A stretch of 54,927 nt of DNA. Origin: an uncultured Pseudomonadota bacterium (GTDB lineage Bacteria > Pseudomonadota > Gammaproteobacteria > Steroidobacterales > Steroidobacteraceae). Numbering within the stretch: the first letter of the stretch is position 1; each line of letters begins with the position of its first letter. A program made the position numbers and the translations under genes. The stretch lies in contig CAIOHZ010000006.1 in assembly GCA_903858165.1 (NCBI GenBank), positions 1-54,927 on the forward strand, written 5' to 3'. Shown one piece after another: positions 35,685-43,958 of this stretch. The notes under the pieces are model-generated. The model saw nothing but the letters and a program-made list of their open reading frames with translations. It was not told the DNA's origin and did not search any database.

Positions 35685-35715
35685 CGTCGCGTTTGGTTTG
35701 GAGCCAAACGCGACG
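35685..35715 (-). terminator. Terminator-like hairpin after TonB3
   Basis: A 12-bp perfect stem, CGTCGCGTTTGG (35685-35696) with CCAAACGCGACG (35704-35715), and a 7-nt loop, 20 bp after the TonB3 stop. On the transcribed strand it is followed by TTCCATATTAAGATT, an AU-rich but broken U tract. Probably a partial (attenuating) terminator that lowers expression of the SRPBCC, transporter and esterase genes relative to the receptor; the alternative is an mRNA stability element. Confidence 0.5.
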
Positions 35716-35734
35716 CCCATAGGGCTTCGCGGTA

Positions 35735-37825
35735 CTACTGATGCTTGTAGCTGAACTGAATGCCGAGAGTGCGAGGGCGCAGGCGCGCCACGCCACTATT
35801 CCCGCCAACGGAAATGCCTACAGCGCCATCTTCATTCGTCAAATTCTCAGCGCTGACGTAAACGGCCCAGGAAGCTGCTTCCACTCCAAACCGCGCGTTA
35901 ACAGCGGTGATGGAATCCGAATTTGAGACCCCCAAGATGGTGCCACTGCGTGGCGAGGTGTGTTGTAGCTCGGCCCGCGCGAAGCCCGTCAGGCCATCGG
36001 ACATCGGCCAGCGGTACATTCCACTTGCCGCGAACTGCGACTTCGGCACATCGACGATGGAGCTTCCTTTCCGAACGCTGGACCCCGCGACGTCAGAGGT
36101 GTATTTGGCATCTACCAGGCTGCCAGTAATCTGCAAGAGCAACCCACTAATCGGCCGGAGGCCGAGGGCAACTTCGACACCCTGTGTTCGGGCCGGGCCA
36201 CCATTAATCAATGCGCCGATTCGCGGGGCCGGGAAGATAACCGTCTGCAGATTCTTCCAATTGTTGTAGAAGACATCGGCCTCGAGGGTGACCATTCCCT
36301 CCGCAAACTGGCCCTTGGTACCCACCTCATAGCTCCACAGAGTTTCCGGGTCGATGCCGATGGGAATGGAGATGGGCGGGTTGCTCAAAATAGCGCTTTG
36401 CAACGAGATAACTGGCTGCGCCAAGCCAGTGCGGAAGCCCTTGGCGACAGTCGCATATCCCAACCAGTCAGGTGAGAAGTGATACGCGAGATTGACCTTC
36501 GGATTCACGCTGTGGAAGCTGGGATTCGTTGTGCCAGTAAAGGTGGGATTTCTCTGCCTGATGAGTGCGAGCAGCGCAGGCGCAACTGGCTCACGAAACT
36601 GTTGGTCATCCTTGAAATAGCGAAGGCCGGCTGTCAAATCTAATTTTTCGGTGAAGCTCCAAGTCGCTTCGCCGAAGATGGCGTAAGAATCGCTCTTGTG
36701 GTATTGGTCCTGCGTAATGCCGAATGCCGGAATTGCCAGATTGGTCTGCTGCTTAAGGCTGCGGTAAGCCACGCCCGACGTCCAGCGGAACCGGCCACTG
36801 CCGGTGGAGGCCAAGCGCACTTCCTGGCTGAAGACGTCAATTTGTCTAGCCGTGTTGAAAGGTCCGAAGCCGAAATAGTCGCCAATATTGGCGTCATTGT
36901 TGTAGCTCATCTTCGAGCTTGCGCTGACGAGATCTACCGAATCAAATTTGTAACGAACGGTGGCGGCGTATAGATCGTACTGAGTGGTGTTGTCCGTTAC
37001 CGGGTCTATCGACGTATAGTTCGGCAGCGAGGTCGAATCGCCCAGAACATGTTCCTTCGTATGCCACCCGGAAAGCACGATATCTAGGCGGTCGTTCACC
37101 GCAAAGCGCAGCTTTCCACGGAACGTATCCGCCGTTCTGCCATTCTGGTTTTTGTCGCCATTTGCAGCGTTATCTACCCAGCCACCGAGGTCTTCGTGAG
37201 AGGCCACCAATCGGGCCGCGATGGTATTTTCCTTCAACGGCAGGTTGAGCATTGCCTGCTCGGTGTTACTGGTCGTTCCGCCGCGCGTGGAGCCGGCTTC
37301 AAGATCGGCACCAAACTGCAGCTTCTCCAAATCGGGGTCGTTGGTCAGTACACGAATGGTGCCGCCAAGCGAGCCGTCGCCGTAGAGCGTACCTTGTGGG
37401 CCGCGCAACAATTCCACGCGCTGTACGTCATACATGCGAACGTCTGGAAGCTGTGTATTTCCCAAATACGTGAACGGCAACTCATCAAGGTAGTAACCCA
37501 CGGGTGAGTTTCCATACACGGAGTTGATGCCGCGTATGTTGATGTTTTGGCTGCCAGACCCGCTATCCACCAAGCTGACTCCGGGAACCGTGCCGAGTAC
37601 TTCGCCCAGCTGGGAAGCGCCGGCGTCGCGCATGGCGCGCTCGGTAATCGCCGCCATCGAAATAGGCACATCGATAAGCCGCTCACTACGCTTTTGCGCG
37701 GTGACGATGACTTCATCCAGCGTGTCGTCAGGTAATGCACTGCCCGCCGCGGAGGCGGCACCGCTGAAAGCCAGGGCAATCGCCGCGGCCAACCGACCAG
37801 TTCGCATCAGGTTTTTTGAAATCAT
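35735..37825 (-). CDS. TonB-dependent outer-membrane receptor (TonB3)
   Basis: A 696-residue receptor: signal peptide (about 1-28), TonB-box stretch TLDEVIVTAQKRSERLIDVP, plug with LLRGPQGTLYGDGSLGGTI, and a beta-barrel to the C-terminus (LGIQFSYKHQ). It is shorter than TonB1/TonB2 and has YGDGSLGGTIR rather than FGxNSTGGAI, so it belongs to a different subgroup and should import a different compound. It lies 30 bp after the alpha/beta hydrolase gene in the unit that starts with the DUF885 gene. Confidence 0.93.
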   Translation of the reverse strand: MISKNLMRTGRLAAAIALAFSGAASAAGSALPDDTLDEVIVTAQKRSERLIDVPISMAAITERAMRDAGASQLGEVLGTVPGVSLVDSGSGSQNINIRGINSVYGNSPVGYYLDELPFTYLGNTQLPDVRMYDVQRVELLRGPQGTLYGDGSLGGTIRVLTNDPDLEKLQFGADLEAGSTRGGTTSNTEQAMLNLPLKENTIAARLVASHEDLGGWVDNAANGDKNQNGRTADTFRGKLRFAVNDRLDIVLSGWHTKEHVLGDSTSLPNYTSIDPVTDNTTQYDLYAATVRYKFDSVDLVSASSKMSYNNDANIGDYFGFGPFNTARQIDVFSQEVRLASTGSGRFRWTSGVAYRSLKQQTNLAIPAFGITQDQYHKSDSYAIFGEATWSFTEKLDLTAGLRYFKDDQQFREPVAPALLALIRQRNPTFTGTTNPSFHSVNPKVNLAYHFSPDWLGYATVAKGFRTGLAQPVISLQSAILSNPPISIPIGIDPETLWSYEVGTKGQFAEGMVTLEADVFYNNWKNLQTVIFPAPRIGALINGGPARTQGVEVALGLRPISGLLLQITGSLVDAKYTSDVAGSSVRKGSSIVDVPKSQFAASGMYRWPMSDGLTGFARAELQHTSPRSGTILGVSNSDSITAVNARFGVEAASWAVYVSAENLTNEDGAVGISVGGNSGVARLRPRTLGIQFSYKHQ

Positions 37826-37855
37826 GGCGCGTTATCCCTCTCTTGTATAAAAAAT

Positions 37856-38653
37856 TCAAATCAACCCATCCAGAAATTGGCGCACGATTGGCGTCAACGT
37901 CTCTGGATCAAGAATCAAAGAGCTGTCATGGTCAGGAACTTCCACTACCTTCCAGCCCTGAAGCTCAAGTTGTGCACGGTGTTGACGAATGGTGGCGGCG
38001 GGACGTAGCGGAATTCCGCCTACATCGGCCTCGGCATTGGCACCAAAAACCACCATCCGTGGACACTGGATACCGGCAACGGCTTCCGCCTGGTCCGGCC
38101 ATCCGTCGAGGCTTTCATAGAACGTTACCCATTGAGCGTATTGCGCCGGTTCACGCAGGATGGCGCGGGCGTGCTCTGGCGGATTCGACAGGTTCAGGCG
38201 CGTGCCCGCCAGCATCGCCGCATACGGGCCGCCGAGCGGCGGCCAGCCCGCACTCACCAGTGCAGAGACGCGGTCGCTACGCGTGGCCAACAGCAGTCCC
38301 GCAATAGCACCGAAGGTCCCGCCCCACCATGCGAACTGGTGGAAGCCCGCTGCATCGGCTACACCCAGCAAATCATCACAAACACGGTCAACGGTGAACT
38401 CCCCTACGGGCACTGTCGCACTACGGCCGATGCTCGGATAATCGGCAACCAAGACGCGGTAGCGGTCCGTCAGACTAGCGAGAAAGCGCGGCGCTATTCG
38501 AGACCCGCCAAATGCAGGAATTGCCTCCGGGGAGGCAGTCACCGGGAAGCCCAAAAACAACGGCGGGCCCGCAGCCCCGTGGACCTCGTAGTAGACGCCG
38601 GAGTCCGTCGTGCCCGTAGATACCGGGCCGGCAATGTGCGTTTTAGCGAGCAT
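37856..38653 (-). CDS. Alpha/beta-hydrolase-fold protein with Thr at the nucleophile position
   Basis: From the ATG at 38653 the protein has 265 residues; it starts 4 bp after the DUF885 stop (a 5' extension to 38707 would overlap that gene). The fold is shown by YRVLVADYPSIGRS, the elbow QFAWWGGTFGAIAG and the C-terminal MVVFGANAEADVG and EVPDHDSSLI. The nucleophile elbow reads GGTFG, so Thr stands where Ser is expected (GxSxG), and the catalytic-His region reads DHD. Either a Thr nucleophile or a non-hydrolytic role is implied. It lies in the TonB3 unit. Confidence 0.85.
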   Translation of the reverse strand: MLAKTHIAGPVSTGTTDSGVYYEVHGAAGPPLFLGFPVTASPEAIPAFGGSRIAPRFLASLTDRYRVLVADYPSIGRSATVPVGEFTVDRVCDDLLGVADAAGFHQFAWWGGTFGAIAGLLLATRSDRVSALVSAGWPPLGGPYAAMLAGTRLNLSNPPEHARAILREPAQYAQWVTFYESLDGWPDQAEAVAGIQCPRMVVFGANAEADVGGIPLRPAATIRQHRAQLELQGWKVVEVPDHDSSLILDPETLTPIVRQFLDGLI

Positions 38654-38657
38654 GGCG

Positions 38658-40355
38658 CTACGCGGCCCTTGGTTCCGCTGCGGAAATCCACGCCTCGATG
38701 TGTTCATCCAACAGGTCGAGCGTTACCGGACCGCAGTCACTGAAGCGGTCATGCAGGGCACGCAGATCCATCGCCGGTCCCAGGCGTTGCTCTGCTCGCT
38801 TCCGCAGTTCCCGTACCTTCAGTTCGCCTAGTTTGTAGCCCAGTGCTTGCCCGGGCCAACCGATATAGCGGTCGATCTCTGCCTCGATGGCCTCCTGCGG
38901 CAAAGTGACATAGGTCGCCATGTAGCGGATGGCTTCTGCACGGGTCCATTTCATGGCATGCAGGCCACTGTCGACCACTAGGCGCACTGCGCGCCAAATT
39001 TCCATATCGTACTGACCGAAGCGAGCGAATGGGTTGTCGTACAAGCCAAAGTCGTAGCCGAGCTGCTCGCAGTACATCGCCCAACCTTCGATGTACGCGG
39101 TGTAGTTCCCAAGCCCGTAGCGCCGGAACGCAGGTAGTTCCGTCATTTCCTGCAACAGCGCGATATGCATCAAATGCCCGGGCCACGCCTCGTGCATGGT
39201 GATGGGAACATGCATCGTCACCGGGCAGCGCGCCGGCAGACTGGTCACCCAAAAGACGCCAGCGGTGAGCCCACTGGGTGGATTCGGCTGGGCATACGCC
39301 GGTGGCAATTGGGCGGAAAGCGCCTCCGGAATTGACTCGATACCATAGGTCATGCGCGGTATTCGGCCAAAAAACTCCGGGATACGCCGCTCTATTCGCT
39401 TACTCAGTATCTGCAAGCGCTCCCGCAGGGCGTCCTTTGATGTGGCTACGAATTGCGGATCACCGGCCACATAGTCACGCATGCCTGCGAGGTTGCCGGC
39501 ATAGCCCGCCTCTGCCGCAACAGCTTCCATCGCCGCCGTAATTCGGGCTACTTCATCGAGCCCTATGGCATGGATTTCAGCGGGTGTCAGCTTGGTTGTC
39601 GTGAAATGTCGCGCCAGAAACGCGTAGTAGTTCGCGCCTTCCGGCTCCTCGCTTATACCGACGGAGTCACGGCAATTTGGCTCATAGGCTCGCAAGGCGT
39701 CGAGCCATCGGCGAAAGGCTGGTAAAACCCGCTCTTCCATGAGTTTCAGGCCGGCAGCTTGAATGCCGGCAAAGCCCTGCGGATCACGAGCGGCCGCTAC
39801 GGCAAGAGGACGATAACAGGCATGGGCGTCAACTGGTCCTTCACAGTACGCCGACACGCTGGCACAGACGCGGGCATACACTGCCCGCGGCAGGCGGTAG
39901 CCGGCGGCAACACCTGCCAGCAGCCGCTCCTGTTGATGCGCAAAATAGTCAGAAAGCGTCCGCAACCGCTCCAAAAAACATTCAGCGTCCGCTAGGTCGC
40001 GAATAACCGTCTTTTGCATCGCATGGGCCACCATGCCTTCCGGGCTCACAGGGAACAGCACGGGCCGGAGGTGCGAGGCGAACGCGTAGTGTTCACGGTC
40101 TTCACCGATCTCACGGGCTAGCAATTGATGCGTAATGCCGTCCGCCGGGCTCAGATCTTGGAGGTCGATAGCCGAAAGGCGCTCGAGAAAACCGCCGTTC
40201 TTTGCGTCCCGCCGCTGGAAATCCGCGATTGACTCATGAAAGAGTTCCCGCCGATAACGCTTATCGCCAATGTCATGAGCGAGCACCGGGTATTCGCGCA
40301 AACGAAATTCCCAGTAGTCAGCCGCCAAGGCGTGCAGAGTCGTGGTCGCCGTCAT
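38658..40355 (-). CDS. DUF885-family putative metallopeptidase
   Basis: A 565-residue soluble protein without a clear signal peptide. It is mostly helical and holds the DUF885 signature ITMHEAWPGHLMH (HExxxGH-like) at about residues 385-397 and the downstream YIEGWAMYCEQLGYD. DUF885 proteins resemble gluzincin carboxypeptidases, and their peptidase role is inferred by family. It is first in a leftward unit with the hydrolase and TonB3 genes; a tandem 22-bp repeat 90-125 bp upstream is the candidate AraC operator. Confidence 0.88.
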   Translation of the reverse strand: MTATTTLHALAADYWEFRLREYPVLAHDIGDKRYRRELFHESIADFQRRDAKNGGFLERLSAIDLQDLSPADGITHQLLAREIGEDREHYAFASHLRPVLFPVSPEGMVAHAMQKTVIRDLADAECFLERLRTLSDYFAHQQERLLAGVAAGYRLPRAVYARVCASVSAYCEGPVDAHACYRPLAVAAARDPQGFAGIQAAGLKLMEERVLPAFRRWLDALRAYEPNCRDSVGISEEPEGANYYAFLARHFTTTKLTPAEIHAIGLDEVARITAAMEAVAAEAGYAGNLAGMRDYVAGDPQFVATSKDALRERLQILSKRIERRIPEFFGRIPRMTYGIESIPEALSAQLPPAYAQPNPPSGLTAGVFWVTSLPARCPVTMHVPITMHEAWPGHLMHIALLQEMTELPAFRRYGLGNYTAYIEGWAMYCEQLGYDFGLYDNPFARFGQYDMEIWRAVRLVVDSGLHAMKWTRAEAIRYMATYVTLPQEAIEAEIDRYIGWPGQALGYKLGELKVRELRKRAEQRLGPAMDLRALHDRFSDCGPVTLDLLDEHIEAWISAAEPRAA

Positions 40356-40443
40356 CGCTTAACGCCGGGCCACAGCGGCCCCCTCGTGTTACCCGATGGG
40401 TCGGGATAGCACTGAGGGTAGGGACATGACCGCCCGCAGGCTC

Positions 40444-40479
40444 GGGCTAGCGTTACTCAGAAATGGGGCTGGCGTTACT
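40444..40479 (-). promoter_or_regulatory. Tandem-repeat candidate AraC operator upstream of DUF885 unit
   Basis: Two direct copies of GTAACGCyAGCCC (minus-strand reading) with a 22-bp period, about two helical turns, as expected for an AraC dimer. The same array occurs at 46253-46288. It overlaps the last codons of the araC gene. A TACCCT 22 bp after the array could serve as a -10 element; no -35 is seen, fitting an activator-dependent promoter. Confidence 0.6.
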
Positions 40480-41556
40480 TTTATGTGACAGGGACCGCCG
40501 AGGGGCCGCGGGTCGCGTCTGTGATGGTAGGCGGCCATACTTGGCTTTGTACGCCTTGCCGAAGCTGCCTACGTCACTGTAGCCCGCTACCGAAGCCGCA
40601 TAGGTGACCGAACCCGTTCGGTCCTCGAGAATGCGCCGCGCGCTTTCGAGCCGCACATCGCGTTGATATTCGCCAACCGTACACCCGAACAGGATTTTGA
40701 AGCCGAGAGCGAGTTTGCGTCGATTGATACCGACCCGCCGAGCGAGTTGCTCCAAGGGGTAATTGGCACTGGCGTGGTCGACCAGTCCCTTCGCCTCCTG
40801 AAGGGCACGGACGTCTCGATGACTAAGGCGTAGCGGTGGCTCACTCTGGGGTGCCGGACGACCCACCTGCTCGACGGCAAGGCAGACCAGTTCAACGGCC
40901 TTCGCCTTGAGGTAAAACGGGCGCATGCCGCCGCTGACGGCTGGCTTGAGGAGCGCGCTGGCTGCGGCACGCATTTCGGGGGTAAAAGGGCTGGCATAGC
41001 AGAATTCAACATTCGGGTCGCCGGCCCGGAATCGCTGCAGTTCCACGGGCAACATGCTGTCGGTGACGGGTAAATTCTGGAACGTATCGGAGGGGCGAAA
41101 CGCGATGGTCACGACCTGCCAAACATCCGAAAGTACCTGCCGGGTAAACGCAGTCGGCCGGGACGAGGCACAAACGACAAAGGATCCACCACCGATGGTG
41201 CGGGCGGTGCCGTCCGGAAAGCGATCGACACTGATACCGTCCAGGCGGAAGTGCAGGTAAAGCCATCCTCGGGTATCAATTTCGAAGGAGGCATTGCGAT
41301 CACGATCAATCAGTGTCGAATGCAGGTCGGATCGTACCAACACCAAATCGTCAGAGAGGCTGACAAGCTCATGGGAGTCATCAGTGACGCCCCTGTCCGC
41401 AGCGAGGTGCCATGCCGCCGTCGCGGGCGCCGGATTGCCATGAATGAGGCGGGGCATGACATACGAGCCACGCACCGCAGCCGCCTGTATTTCGGAGATA
41501 GACAGGGCATAAGAGCGGTCAGGAACCGGGTGATTCATTTCGGCGGGCCGGGCCAT
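40453..41556 (-). CDS. AraC-family transcriptional regulator
   Basis: A 367-residue regulator with an N-terminal AraC-binding-like domain (about 50-220) and a C-terminal double helix-turn-helix: LEQLARRVGINRRKLALGFK and later VAGYSDVGSFGKAYKAKYG, the conserved AraC-signature helix. The ATG at 41556 is well supported by GAGGAGGGG 7 bp upstream. It lies between the P450 and DUF885 genes. Two copies of a tandem repeat lie before the flanking units, so it is the probable activator of this cluster. Confidence 0.92.
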   Translation of the reverse strand: MARPAEMNHPVPDRSYALSISEIQAAAVRGSYVMPRLIHGNPAPATAAWHLAADRGVTDDSHELVSLSDDLVLVRSDLHSTLIDRDRNASFEIDTRGWLYLHFRLDGISVDRFPDGTARTIGGGSFVVCASSRPTAFTRQVLSDVWQVVTIAFRPSDTFQNLPVTDSMLPVELQRFRAGDPNVEFCYASPFTPEMRAAASALLKPAVSGGMRPFYLKAKAVELVCLAVEQVGRPAPQSEPPLRLSHRDVRALQEAKGLVDHASANYPLEQLARRVGINRRKLALGFKILFGCTVGEYQRDVRLESARRILEDRTGSVTYAASVAGYSDVGSFGKAYKAKYGRLPSQTRPAAPRRSLSHKSNASPISE

Positions 41557-41645
41557 TAACTACCCCTCCTCGAGGGGCTCATACTCTCACCAGCCGAAAG
41601 CACGCGCAATGGCAACACTTCAACGCCACAAAATTCGCGTGCGCT

Positions 41646-42869
41646 TTACGTCGCAACGGACCAACTCGCCTGCAGGCGTCGAGGCTGATGGAATTCATAA
41701 CCACTCGGTGCCTCCGAGACAGTAGCCACAACCCGGAACTCCGGCAGTTTCTCCAACAGGACCTCCAGTGCAATCTGCGCCTCGAGTTTCGCCAGATGAA
41801 AACCCAGGCAAGCGTGCGGACCCGCGGCGAAAGCAAGATGCTGTCGGATGTTGGGGCGGTGGAGCATGAAGCACTCCGGATTGCTGAAAATCCGGGGGTC
41901 ACGATTGGCAGCGCCGAGCATGCAGTTGACGATCTCGCCTTCGAGGATATGCGCCACACCCATTTTCACGGCGCATCGGGTGTGCCTCGTCGCGGATTGC
42001 ACCGGGCTGTGCCAGCGAATCGTCTCATCGACGATGGCGGCGATGAGTCCAGGGTTTCCCTTGGCGGCAATGCCTAACTCCGGATGCCTGGACAAAGCCC
42101 ATAAGCAGTTGAGAATCAACGCTTCTACGGTCGAAATCCCTCCAAAAAAAACAATTCCAAGGTTGCGCTTCACCTCATCGTCCGTGAGTCGCCCAGCACC
42201 CGCCGTGCTGACCAAAGTACGGAGCAAGCACGGCTCCCCGGTCACGGGCAGGGTATCAATCTCGTCCTGCAAAAACCTGTAAAACTCGTCAATTGACCGG
42301 CCAGCATTTTGGCGCAGCAATTCGTCGCCTCGGAAGTTGGCTAGCGCTGCTTCAAAATGGTCATACCAGTGCCTAACCTGGCTCTCCATCACCAACGGCA
42401 GTCCGCACATCTCCAGCATCGCCTGAATGGGGAGCCGGCTCGCGAATACCCTGCGAATTTCTGCAGTACCGTCAGCTGCAACACTCTCAACGAGCCGCTC
42501 GGCAAGGATGCGCAGTTTTTCAGCTAAAGATTGGACACGGAACTTCGCAAACTCTCCTTGTAATGCGCGACGATAGCGGCCGTGGGCTAGCCCTTCACTC
42601 GTCAGGACTTGCTCACCAAAAGTCTCGTGGATTGGCGAGCGCTCGAAGACAGTGGTGAAGCGCGCAGTGTCTAGCAGAACACGCTGCACATCCTCATGGC
42701 GGGTCACGTACCACATCTCAAGTGCCGATAGCCAACTGATCGGCTCGGCTTCGCGCAGTGCCTCGTAAACGGCATATGGATCACGCGTCAGTGCATCCAC
42801 CGTGACGCTTGCGCCGATGGGGAATGCGGCGCGTCGGGCCGCCAGGAGCGATTGTGGCGTTTGGTTCAC
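41646..42869 (-). CDS. Cytochrome P450
   Basis: A 407-residue soluble bacterial P450. Heme signature FAAGPHACLGFHLAKLEAQ with Cys354; ExxR motif ETIRWHSPV; PxxF-like region RIFSNPECF. The I-helix reads FFGGISTVEAL, where the usual acidic residue of (A/G)Gx(D/E)T is Ser, so the proton-delivery pair is altered. The start is a GTG at 42869 with only a weak ribosome-binding site. It presumably hydroxylates or demethylates the imported compound with a ferredoxin pair encoded elsewhere. Neighbours: M19 gene 33 bp upstream, araC 89 bp downstream. Confidence 0.93.
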   Translation of the reverse strand: MNQTPQSLLAARRAAFPIGASVTVDALTRDPYAVYEALREAEPISWLSALEMWYVTRHEDVQRVLLDTARFTTVFERSPIHETFGEQVLTSEGLAHGRYRRALQGEFAKFRVQSLAEKLRILAERLVESVAADGTAEIRRVFASRLPIQAMLEMCGLPLVMESQVRHWYDHFEAALANFRGDELLRQNAGRSIDEFYRFLQDEIDTLPVTGEPCLLRTLVSTAGAGRLTDDEVKRNLGIVFFGGISTVEALILNCLWALSRHPELGIAAKGNPGLIAAIVDETIRWHSPVQSATRHTRCAVKMGVAHILEGEIVNCMLGAANRDPRIFSNPECFMLHRPNIRQHLAFAAGPHACLGFHLAKLEAQIALEVLLEKLPEFRVVATVSEAPSGYEFHQPRRLQASWSVAT

Positions 42870-42902
42870 CTTCGGCTCACTACGTCACTCGCGTCAATCA
42901 CA

Positions 42903-43910
42903 TCAACCGCCCCAAGCAACACCGTAGACCCGGGCCCAATTCTCGCCCTTCACCTTGGCAATCTCGGAAGGCGTCCAGCCGCGCGCTTGCAAACCTGCCA
43001 CGACAGTTGGCAGCTGGTCGATACTCTGGAAGCCATCGGCGTAAAGAATAGTGCCTTCCGGGGTAAGCGTCCCCACCATGTCCATCGTGAAGCGTTCACC
43101 GGGCCATGCCCCAGGCTTCGCGAAATCGTGGCCATGAACGAAATCCGGACCGATACCGATATGGTCAGGCCCCACCAGACGCTTCAAGTAGTCGAGGTGA
43201 TCCAAATACACGCTCAGTGGCGCCTGTGGTGAGGGCGCGCCCGCAACCGCATTGGAAGCATTCCGCATGAGGAAGTCGCTGAGGCAGAGAACCCCGATAA
43301 CACCGCCGCTGCCGGCAATGGCTTCACAAACCCGGTCACTGGTATTGCGCGGGTTCGGGTTCAGCGCCGCCAAGGCCGTATGTGAGCAAATGACTGGACG
43401 ACCGGCGGACATGGCGATGACATCAAGAGACGTCTGCTCACCGGTATGACCACCGACATCCATGAGCATCCCCAATGAATGTGCCTGTTCAACGAGAGAC
43501 CGTCCATCTAACGTCAAACGAGCGCCCGGATCTAGACAGCCGCCACCATAGCGATTGGTAATGTTGTACGTAATACCAACAATACGCAGGCCAAGTTCAT
43601 AGTAGGCACGCAGGGTTCCGTGCTCAGTACCGATAGGGTCGGCACCTTGCCAACCGAGCACCAGCGACAGTACTCCGCGTTGCTTGCAATCGCGTATTTC
43701 GGCGACTGTCTTGGCAATCTCCATGGCGCCACCCAATTCGTCCAGGCGCTCATAGACGAAGACAAACGGGTGCACATTACCGCGACCATCCATGTCTTCA
43801 ATGCTCAGATGCATGCAGTCCACGCCGCCGGCACGCAATTTCTCCAGATACACCGCACTGGGTATCGAGCAGTCCAGTCCGTCAATGACGAGCGAGGATT
43901 CCAGGTTCAT
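42903..43910 (-). CDS. M19 (renal dipeptidase) homologue with altered metal ligands
   Basis: A 335-residue TIM-barrel protein without a signal peptide. It shows the M19 layout: N-terminal VIDGLDCSIP, LVLGWQGADPIG, MLMDVGGHTGEQT, PVICSHTALAAL and IGIGPDFVHGHD. In active dipeptidases these hold the HxD, Glu, His, His and Asp zinc ligands (for example DGHND and IEG). Here the HxD is LDC and the bridging Glu is Gln, so a two-zinc site is unlikely; the enzyme may be one-metal or have another role. It lies between the M3 peptidase and P450 genes. Confidence 0.88.
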   Translation of the reverse strand: MNLESSLVIDGLDCSIPSAVYLEKLRAGGVDCMHLSIEDMDGRGNVHPFVFVYERLDELGGAMEIAKTVAEIRDCKQRGVLSLVLGWQGADPIGTEHGTLRAYYELGLRIVGITYNITNRYGGGCLDPGARLTLDGRSLVEQAHSLGMLMDVGGHTGEQTSLDVIAMSAGRPVICSHTALAALNPNPRNTSDRVCEAIAGSGGVIGVLCLSDFLMRNASNAVAGAPSPQAPLSVYLDHLDYLKRLVGPDHIGIGPDFVHGHDFAKPGAWPGERFTMDMVGTLTPEGTILYADGFQSIDQLPTVVAGLQARGWTPSEIAKVKGENWARVYGVAWGG

Positions 43911-43958
43911 GTTGCTCTGCTATCCAAATAAAAGTCGGTCCGCCGGTGGATTCATGAA

